DNA from: Leifsonia sp. AG29
GTDB taxonomy: Bacteria; Actinomycetota; Actinomycetes; Actinomycetales; Microbacteriaceae
Reading direction: 5' to 3'
Assembly: GCF_009765225.1 (NCBI RefSeq)
Contig: NZ_VMSF01000001.1
Location: forward strand, 558,001 to 622,000
DNA: 64,000 bases
Shown here: positions 58,616-64,000 of the stretch, one piece after another
Layout: each line of letters begins with the position of its first letter
Numbering within the stretch: the stretch's first letter is position 1
The notes under the pieces: generated by a model
What the model saw: only the letters and a program-made list of their open reading frames with translations
Databases searched by the model: none
Told to the model about the DNA's origin: nothing
Position numbers and translations under genes: made by a program

Positions 58616-59697
58616 GCGTCGGAGTCATCGGCGTCGGAGTGATCAGCCGGCAGTACTTCGAGCACATTTCGCGCCTCCCGAACCTGCGGCTCGCCGCGGT
58701 CGCCGATCTCGACCTCGAGCGCACTGCGACGGTCGCCGAGGAGCAGGGCGTGGAGGGGCTGAGCGTCGACGAGCTGCTGGCCCACCCGGGCGTCGACGCC
58801 GTTCTCAACCTGACGATCCCGAAGGCGCACGCCGAGGTCGCCCTCCGCGCCCTGGACGCGGGCAAGCACGTCTACGAGGAGAAGCCGCTGGCGCTCACGA
58901 CGGCGGAGGCACGTCCCGTCATCGACCGGGCGGAGGCGCTGGGCCTGCGGGTCGGCAGCGCGCCGGACACCGTGCTCGGCACCGGCATCCAGACGGCTCG
59001 GGCGCTGCTCGACGAGGGCCGCATCGGCCACCCGGTCGGCGCGGCCGTCGCCTGGAGCTCGCCGGGGCACGAGCTCTGGCACCCGGCGCCCGCGTTCTAC
59101 TACCAGCCGGGTGGCGGCCCGCTCTTCGATATGGGGCCGTACTACCTGACCTCGCTCGTGACGTTCTTCGGCCCGGTGGCTCGGGTCTCGGGAGCGACGC
59201 GCCGTTCGACGCGCGAGCGCACGGTCGGGACCGGACCCCAGGCGGGCACGGTCGTCCCCGTGGACGTCGACACGCACGTGACCGCGATCTTGGAGCACGC
59301 CTCCGGCGTCGTCTCGACCGTCACCGTGTCGTTCGACGTCTGGGCGACCGAAACCCCGAAGTTCGAGGTCTACGGGACGGCCGGAACGATCGCCGTGCCG
59401 GACCCCAACATGTTCTCGGACACGGTGCGCGTGGCGACAGCAGCCGATCGCGAGTTCCGCGAGGTGGAGGCGCTCGCCGGCTACACGGACGCCGGCCGCG
59501 GTTTCGGGCTCGCCGACATGGCCCACGCGATCGAGACCGGCCGCACGCACCGGGCCTCGGGCGAGCTGGCGTTCCACGTGCTCGACATCATGGAGGCGGT
59601 GCTCCGGGCCGGCGCGGAGCACACGGTCGTGGAGCTCGCCTCCACGGTCGACCGCCCGGACCCGGTGCCCCAGGGAACGCGCCCGGACTCGTGGTGA
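58600..59697 (+). CDS. Gfo/Idh/MocA family oxidoreductase (paralogue of the 7767-8864 gene)
   Basis: A 365-residue oxidoreductase from GTG 58600 with GAGAGGGGG upstream, overlapping the ThuA-like gene by 16 bp. Motifs: G-V-I-G-V-G-V-I-S-R, E-E-K-P-L-A, L-F-D-M-G-P-Y-Y-L-T with Tyr in the His position. It equals the 7767 protein in length and shares most signature blocks, so this subfamily (DxGPYYLT) appears once in each cluster. Likely partner to the first oxidoreductase in an oxidation/reduction sequence. Confidence 0.9.
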   Translation: MGGPLSVGVIGVGVISRQYFEHISRLPNLRLAAVADLDLERTATVAEEQGVEGLSVDELLAHPGVDAVLNLTIPKAHAEVALRALDAGKHVYEEKPLALTTAEARPVIDRAEALGLRVGSAPDTVLGTGIQTARALLDEGRIGHPVGAAVAWSSPGHELWHPAPAFYYQPGGGPLFDMGPYYLTSLVTFFGPVARVSGATRRSTRERTVGTGPQAGTVVPVDVDTHVTAILEHASGVVSTVTVSFDVWATETPKFEVYGTAGTIAVPDPNMFSDTVRVATAADREFREVEALAGYTDAGRGFGLADMAHAIETGRTHRASGELAFHVLDIMEAVLRAGAEHTVVELASTVDRPDPVPQGTRPDSW

Positions 59698-59728
59698 CCG
59701 GCGGAGCGCCGCTTGCCCGATCAGGCAT

Positions 59729-59786
59729 CGAGGTGCGCGTAGGTGCGGCAGCGCCCGGCGTGTCGGCAGCATCTACGAGCACCTCG
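59729..59786. repeat. 58-bp palindromic element, copy 3 (inverted)
   Basis: Again exactly 58 bp, bounded by CGAGGTGC and GCACCTCG. Read on the minus strand its centre is CGACACGCCGGGCG at the same offset as in copies 1 and 2; on the plus strand the element is therefore inverted. Lies 31 bp after the oxidoreductase stop and before the ROK gene. Confidence 0.82.
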
Positions 59787-59820
59787 ACGGCGACGGCGAC
59801 GGCGACGGCGACAGCGACGG
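59785..59820. repeat. Hexanucleotide microsatellite (CGACGG)6
   Basis: Six CGACGG units (the fifth reads CGACAG) directly abutting copy 3 of the 58-bp element. Likely length-variable between strains; it is 44 bp before the ROK start. Confidence 0.8.
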
Positions 59821-59863
59821 CCCGGCACCGCCCCCGCCCCGGACCGCGCGTTATTGTCAGACC

Positions 59864-61072
59864 ATGTCCGCATCCGAGCTGAGCACCGTCCGGCCCGCCA
59901 CGGGAGGCGCGACCGACGCGCTCCGGCGGAGCAACCTCGCGACGGTGCTCGGGATGGTGCATCGTGACGGCGCCCTCACCCGGAGCGACCTGACGCGACT
60001 GACCGGCCTCAACCGCTCGACGGTCGGCGATCTCGTCGCCGAGCTCCAGGGGCTCGGCCTGGTCGAGGTCGACGAGGCCCATGTCGCGCCGGGGCGCGCC
60101 GGCCGTCCGAGCCCGCTCGTCAAGGTCTCCGACGGCGTCGCGGCCGTCGCGGTGAACCCCGAGGTCGACGCCGTGATCGTCGGCCTCGTCGGGCTCGGCG
60201 GGCGGGTGCTGAAGCGGGTTCGCATCGAGACGGCCTCGGCGCGGTCCGCGGCGGAGACGGTGACGCTCGCGTCGGCCGGGATCGCCGGGATGCTCGCGGG
60301 GGAGACCCGGGTGCGCATCGCGGGCATCGGGGTGGCGGTCCCCGGTCAGGTGCGGCTCTCCGACGGGATGGTGCGCGAGGCCACGCACTTCGGCTGGGTC
60401 GACGAGCCGCTCGCCGCGATGCTCGGCGCCGCCACGGGCCTGAGGGTGTGGGCGGCCAATGCCGCCGTGCTCGGCCTGCGCGCCGAGAGCGCATTCGGGG
60501 CGGGCCGCGGCGTCGACGACCTCGTCTACATGATCGGCGGCGCCTCGGGTGTCGGCGGCGGCGTGATCAGCGGTGGGCGCCTCCTCACCGGTGCGGCCGG
60601 ATACGCCGGCGAGTTCGGGCACACCTTCGTGCGTTCCGACGGCCGCGACTGCTCGTGCGGTTCGCGCGGCTGCCTGGAGGCGGAGGTGACGCAGGCCGAG
60701 CTCCTCGCGTCGGTGGGCCTCGCCTCCTCGGATGCCGCCCGGCTCGGCGACGCTCTGGAGGCGAGCGACGATCCGGCCGCCGTCGAGATCGCCGCCCGCG
60801 ACTACGCGTACCTTCGGATCGCTTGCCGGAACGCGGTCAACGTGTTCAACCCGTCCGTCCTCGTGCTCGGCGGGTTTCTCGCCGCCCTGTACCGGGGTGC
60901 GCGCGCACACGACGCCGCGGATCTGCTCGAGGAGGTCGTGCACTCCTCCCGTGACGGCGTCGAGATCCGGGAGGCGGCGCTCGGCACCGACCAGATGCTG
61001 ATCGGGGCGGCCGAGCTGGTCTTCGCCGACCTCATCTCCGACCCGGCGCGCGCTCTCGCCGGGGCCGCCTGA
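59864..61072 (+). CDS. ROK-family transcriptional repressor (intact zinc site)
   Basis: A 402-residue regulator: winged HTH (about residues 22-80, L-T-R-L-T-G-L-N-R-S-T-V-G-D-L) and ROK domain with G-V-A-V-P-G-Q, G-V-G-G-G-V-I-S-G-G and the zinc motif C-S-C-G-S-R-G-C-L-E. Kinase catalytic residues are not fully kept (A-A-N-A replaces N-D-x-N), as in pure repressors. TATTGT (59852-59857) ends 6 nt before the ATG, so probably leaderless. Sits between the enzymes and the importer and probably represses both. Confidence 0.92.
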   Translation: MSASELSTVRPATGGATDALRRSNLATVLGMVHRDGALTRSDLTRLTGLNRSTVGDLVAELQGLGLVEVDEAHVAPGRAGRPSPLVKVSDGVAAVAVNPEVDAVIVGLVGLGGRVLKRVRIETASARSAAETVTLASAGIAGMLAGETRVRIAGIGVAVPGQVRLSDGMVREATHFGWVDEPLAAMLGAATGLRVWAANAAVLGLRAESAFGAGRGVDDLVYMIGGASGVGGGVISGGRLLTGAAGYAGEFGHTFVRSDGRDCSCGSRGCLEAEVTQAELLASVGLASSDAARLGDALEASDDPAAVEIAARDYAYLRIACRNAVNVFNPSVLVLGGFLAALYRGARAHDAADLLEEVVHSSRDGVEIREAALGTDQMLIGAAELVFADLISDPARALAGAA

Positions 61073-61112
61073 CGCCGTACCAGGCGTTCCGCGCGTGCTT
61101 TCTGCACGATTG

Positions 61113-61227
61113 TTGTTGACTGAAACTAATTGGCAGATCGCTTGATTGCTGGGTCACGCCGCGTCAATGCGGATAGATTCGCGCTTGCACAACCCGCATC
61201 CATCCTTTATGTTGTGACCGTCAACAA
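61113..61227. promoter_or_regulatory. Importer promoter flanked by inverted 8-mers
   Basis: TTGTTGAC (61113-61120) and its exact complement GTCAACAA (61220-61227) lie 99 bp apart. Between them TTGCAC (61185-61190), 16 bp, then TTATGT (61207-61212) is a possible promoter, with the right-hand 8-mer over the start region. The 218-bp gap 61073-61290 is unusually AT-rich for this genome. Paired sites suggest a looping repressor, perhaps the ROK protein encoded just upstream. Confidence 0.5.
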
Positions 61228-61290
61228 ATTGCATCGGAGTGGCTGCGAGGCCAGCGAACGCGCGTCCACTCCACTACAAGGAGGTAACAG

Positions 61291-62601
61291 ATGCGCAAGA
61301 GGCACCTCGCGTTCGGCGCGATCCTCGCCGCCGGTGCCCTGATGCTCGCGGGATGCTCCGGGTCGTCCGACGCCGGCTCCGCGAGCACCGACGGCAAGGG
61401 CAAGACGCTCACCCTGTGGCACTACGAGAGCCAGGACTCGGCGATGGGCAAGGCCTGGGACGAGGCCATCAAGGAGTTCGAGACCGAGACCGGCGCGAAG
61501 GTGAAGTTCGAGGCGAAGAGCTTCGAGCAGATCCGCTCCACCGCCTCCCAGGTGCTCAACTCGAACCAGGCGCCGGACATCCTCGAGTACAACAAGGGCA
61601 ACGCGACGGCGGGCCTCCTGGCCAGCCAGGGTCTGCTCACGAACCTCGACGACGCCGTGAAGAAGTACGGGTGGGACAAGAAGCTCGCCAAGAGCCTCCA
61701 GACCACGGCACGGTACGACGACAAGGGCATCATGGGCTCCGGCTCGTGGTACGGCGTCCCGGACTACGGCGAGTACGTCGAGGTCTACTACAACAAGGAC
61801 ATGTTCGCGAAGTACGGCATCGAGGTGCCGAAGACCTTCGACGGGTTCGTCTCGGCCCTGCAGAAGTTCAAGGACAACGGCGTCACGCCGCTCGCCGAGT
61901 CCGCAGCAGAGTACCCCCTCGGGCAGCTCTGGTACCAGCTCGCTCTGAGCAAGGCCGACCGCAGCTGGGTCGACGACTACCAGCTCTACAAGGGCAAGGT
62001 GGACTGGCAGGGCAAGGAGCTGTCCTACGCCACGCAGACGGTCGACGACTGGGTGAACAAGGGCTACATCTCCAAGGACTCCTCGGGGCTCAAGGCCGAG
62101 GACGCCGGCACCTCGTTCATCTCCGGGAAGTACCCGATTTTCTTCTCGGGCAGCTGGTGGTACGGCCGGTTCCAGACCGAGATCAAGGACTACCAGTGGG
62201 GCACGTTCCTCTTCCCGGGCGCGAAGATGTCGCCCGGATCCGCCGGCAACATGTGGGTCGTCCCGCAGAACGCGAAGAACAAGGCGCTCGCCGAGAAGTT
62301 CATCGACATCACGATGACCCCGAAGATCCAGGCGATCATCGGCAACAACGGCGGCGTGCCCGTCGCGGCGAAGACGAGCGACATCACCGACGCCAAGTCG
62401 AAGGAGCTCATCGCGAACTTCAACGCCCTGACCGGTGAGGACGGCATCGCCTACTACCCCGACTGGCCCACGCCGACGTTCTACGACCAGCTCAACGCCG
62501 GCCTCCAGGAGCTGATCAACGGGACGAAGTCCCCGGCCGCCGTCAACAAGGAGCTCGGCGGCGAGTATCAGGACGGCGTCGACCAGATCGTCAACCAGTA
62601 G
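61291..62601 (+). CDS. Sugar ABC transporter substrate-binding lipoprotein
   Basis: A 436-residue family 1 solute-binding protein with lipobox L-A-G-C (Cys22) and a short Ser/Gly/Ala linker. Strong AAGGAGG site. Binding-lobe features include T-L-W-H-Y-E-S, T-A-S-Q-V-L-N-S-N-Q-A-P-D-I and an aromatic-rich late segment. First gene of the cluster-B importer; ligand is presumably the glycoside or disaccharide processed by the oxidoreductase/ThuA enzymes upstream. Confidence 0.93.
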   Translation: MRKRHLAFGAILAAGALMLAGCSGSSDAGSASTDGKGKTLTLWHYESQDSAMGKAWDEAIKEFETETGAKVKFEAKSFEQIRSTASQVLNSNQAPDILEYNKGNATAGLLASQGLLTNLDDAVKKYGWDKKLAKSLQTTARYDDKGIMGSGSWYGVPDYGEYVEVYYNKDMFAKYGIEVPKTFDGFVSALQKFKDNGVTPLAESAAEYPLGQLWYQLALSKADRSWVDDYQLYKGKVDWQGKELSYATQTVDDWVNKGYISKDSSGLKAEDAGTSFISGKYPIFFSGSWWYGRFQTEIKDYQWGTFLFPGAKMSPGSAGNMWVVPQNAKNKALAEKFIDITMTPKIQAIIGNNGGVPVAAKTSDITDAKSKELIANFNALTGEDGIAYYPDWPTPTFYDQLNAGLQELINGTKSPAAVNKELGGEYQDGVDQIVNQ

Positions 62602-62614
62602 CACCCGTCGCGGT

Positions 62615-62648
62615 CGCTGCCGTCCCTCCCGCCGGAGGGACGGCAGCG
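62615..62648 (+). terminator. Intercistronic 15-bp hairpin between binding-protein and permease genes
   Basis: Perfect 15-bp arms (62615-62629 and 62634-62648) with a 4-nt loop; no T run. Same position and geometry as the hairpin at 25469-25500, so probably a device to raise binding protein over permease. Confidence 0.65.
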
Positions 62649-62667
62649 GCCGGGCAAGGAGAGAGTC

Positions 62668-63612
62668 ATGAGTATCGCGGTGAAGGAACGCGGGCGCAGC
62701 GAGTCGCTGCTGCCGGCGAGCGGGCGCGGTTCGTTCTGGTGGTATCTGCTGCCGGGCTTCGTGCTGCTGGCGGTGATCGTCCTGATCCCGCTCGTGTGGA
62801 ACGTCTACCTGAGCTTCACGAGCTACCGGGGCATCCGGCCGCCGAAGTTCATCGGCCTGCATAACTGGGTGCGCCTGTTCCAGGACGAGAAGTTCTGGAC
62901 CTCGTTCGGCAACTCGATCGCGATGATCCTCGCGATGGTGATCATCCCGACCCTTGTCGGCCTCATCCTCGCGGCGATGCTGTTCGACCTCGTCGGCAAG
63001 AAGTTCGGCGGGAGGCTCGCGAGCTTCCTGCGCGCGACCTACTACCTCCCGCAGATCCTCCCCGTGGTGATCGCCGCCATCGTCATCGGCTGGATCCTCC
63101 GGCCCGACAACGGCGCGCTCAACCAGATCCTCGCGGCGGTCGGGCTCGGCGAGCTGCAGCACAACTGGCTCGGCAGCCCGGACACGGCTCTCGCGTCGAT
63201 CATGGCGGTGATGGTCTGGGTGCAGATCGGCTACCCGGTCGTCATCTTCATGGCCGCGCTCCAGCGGGTCGACCCCGAGCTCTACGAGGCGGCCGAATTG
63301 GACGGGGCCAACTGGTTCCAGCGGTTCCGGTCGATCACCGTCACGATCATCCGGCCGGAGATCTTCGTCGTGACCCTCACCTGCACGATCGCGGCGCTCA
63401 AAGTGTTCGGACCCGTCTACACGCTGACCCGCGGCGGTCCCGGCACGGCGACGATGGTGCCGAGCTACTACTCGTACAGCGAGTTCTTCCAGAGCCAGCA
63501 GGTGGGTTACGGCGCGACGATCGCGACCGCTCTGACGGTCGTCATCATCGCCGTCTCCATCCTCTTCATCGTCGCCCAGAACCGGGCCGAGCGCAGGGAG
63601 AACGAGCGCTGA
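62668..63612 (+). CDS. Sugar ABC transporter permease, MalF type
   Basis: A 314-residue six-helix permease with EAA loop Y-E-A-A-E-L-D-G-A-N-W-F-Q-R-F. AAGGAGAG before the ATG. The next permease starts inside its stop codon (TGATG, one shared base). Second gene of the cluster-B importer. Confidence 0.93.
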   Translation: MSIAVKERGRSESLLPASGRGSFWWYLLPGFVLLAVIVLIPLVWNVYLSFTSYRGIRPPKFIGLHNWVRLFQDEKFWTSFGNSIAMILAMVIIPTLVGLILAAMLFDLVGKKFGGRLASFLRATYYLPQILPVVIAAIVIGWILRPDNGALNQILAAVGLGELQHNWLGSPDTALASIMAVMVWVQIGYPVVIFMAALQRVDPELYEAAELDGANWFQRFRSITVTIIRPEIFVVTLTCTIAALKVFGPVYTLTRGGPGTATMVPSYYSYSEFFQSQQVGYGATIATALTVVIIAVSILFIVAQNRAERRENER

Positions 63613-64000
63613 TGTCCACGACCATCGCCCGCCCCGAGTCGAGCACGGCCACCCCTCCGGAGCGCCGGCTCACCCGGCAGAAGCCGCGCAAGACGACCGC
63701 CGACTGCGTCATCCTCGCCGTCGCGATCGTGATCGGCGTCGCCATCGCCTTCCCGTTCCTGCTCATCCTGATCAACTCGTTCAAGAGCCCGGCGGACTAC
63801 AACGCGGGCGGCCCCCTCCAGCTGCCGACGTCGTTCTACACGGACGGCATCGTGAACTTCTGGAACCGGGTGAACTTCCCCGAGAAGCTGTGGAACTCGG
63901 TCTTCATCTCCGGCGTGGTGTCGATCCTCGCGGTCGTCATCTCGGTGCTCAACGCCTACGCGCTCGGTATCGGGAGGGTGAAGGCGCGCACCTGGATCAT
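63612..64000 (+). CDS. Sugar ABC transporter permease, MalG type (cut by window edge)
   Basis: The first 129 codons are present: Pro/Thr-rich cytoplasmic N-terminus, first helix about residues 32-54 (V-I-L-A-V-A-I-V-I-G), N-S-F-K-S-P-A-D-Y after it, and the start of the second helix. The EAA loop lies beyond the edge. Coupled to the upstream permease by TGATG. Confidence 0.9.
   Translation, partial: MSTTIARPESSTATPPERRLTRQKPRKTTADCVILAVAIVIGVAIAFPFLLILINSFKSPADYNAGGPLQLPTSFYTDGIVNFWNRVNFPEKLWNSVFISGVVSILAVVISVLNAYALGIGRVKARTWI

Noticed and set aside
1-64000. tRNA/rRNA genes, insertion sequences, integrases, att sites
   Set aside because: Looked for on both strands by eye (T-loop/acceptor motifs, transposase and recombinase motifs); none convincing. 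A computed search would be more reliable.

Overview
The window is very GC-rich, uses many GTG starts, many 4-bp ATGA gene overlaps and several apparently leaderless transcripts, and carries a stand-alone rplJ-rplL pair behind an L10 leader. Together with the gene content this points to an actinobacterium, most likely a Microbacteriaceae (Leifsonia-like) soil or plant-associated species; the genus is an inference. No rRNA, tRNA, transposase, prophage or CRISPR array was seen.

Layout. 1-2.7 kb: mixed genes (GNAT end, MDR oxidoreductase, DUF998 membrane protein, YqaJ-type nuclease). 2.7-11 kb: sugar-catabolic cluster A: an operon of Gfo/Idh/MocA oxidoreductase, ThuA-like protein and second oxidoreductase, a ROK repressor, and a divergent four-gene operon (TIM-barrel isomerase, two oxidoreductases, TIM-barrel isomerase) with 4-bp overlaps throughout. 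11-17.9 kb: isochorismatase-like hydrolase, pentapeptide protein, an ABC efflux-type exporter and a divergent two-component system with a hydrolase. 18-22 kb: rplJ-rplL, methyltransferase, and a MarR-MFS pair with an operator inside its promoter. 22-27 kb: a complete sugar ABC importer operon with LacI regulator. 27-35 kb: ABC exporter, mntH with a DtxR/MntR-type regulator, reverse transsulfuration genes and a YbdK-like ligase. 35-44 kb: antiporter, GT2/GtrA plus PMT-like glycosyltransferases, amino-acid permease, LacI regulator, glycerate kinase.

44-55.4 kb is a xylan-oligosaccharide utilisation island: binding protein, two permeases, GH3 glycosidase, xylose isomerase and xylulokinase on the minus strand, with a divergent LacI regulator, then an acetylxylan-esterase-like gene and its own divergent LacI regulator. 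The order resembles the streptomycete bxlEFGA/bxlR locus, and the genes could take xylobiose (and acetylated forms) to xylulose 5-phosphate. 56.5-64 kb is sugar cluster B: oxidoreductase, ThuA-like protein, oxidoreductase, ROK repressor and an ABC importer that runs off the right edge.

The points of most interest are: (1) clusters A and B share two paralogous pairs of Gfo/Idh/MocA oxidoreductases but differ in the partner enzymes, consistent with two related oxidise-first (3-keto-sugar) pathways; (2) three exactly 58-bp palindromic elements with a conserved oriented core lie in non-coding gaps of the sugar region; (3) a five-unit, about 95-bp tandem array, with three potential stem-loops per unit, fills the convergent gap between the bxl-like regulator and the esterase gene; (4) several operator/promoter arrangements can be read directly, notably the MarR palindrome lying exactly in a 17-bp promoter spacer.
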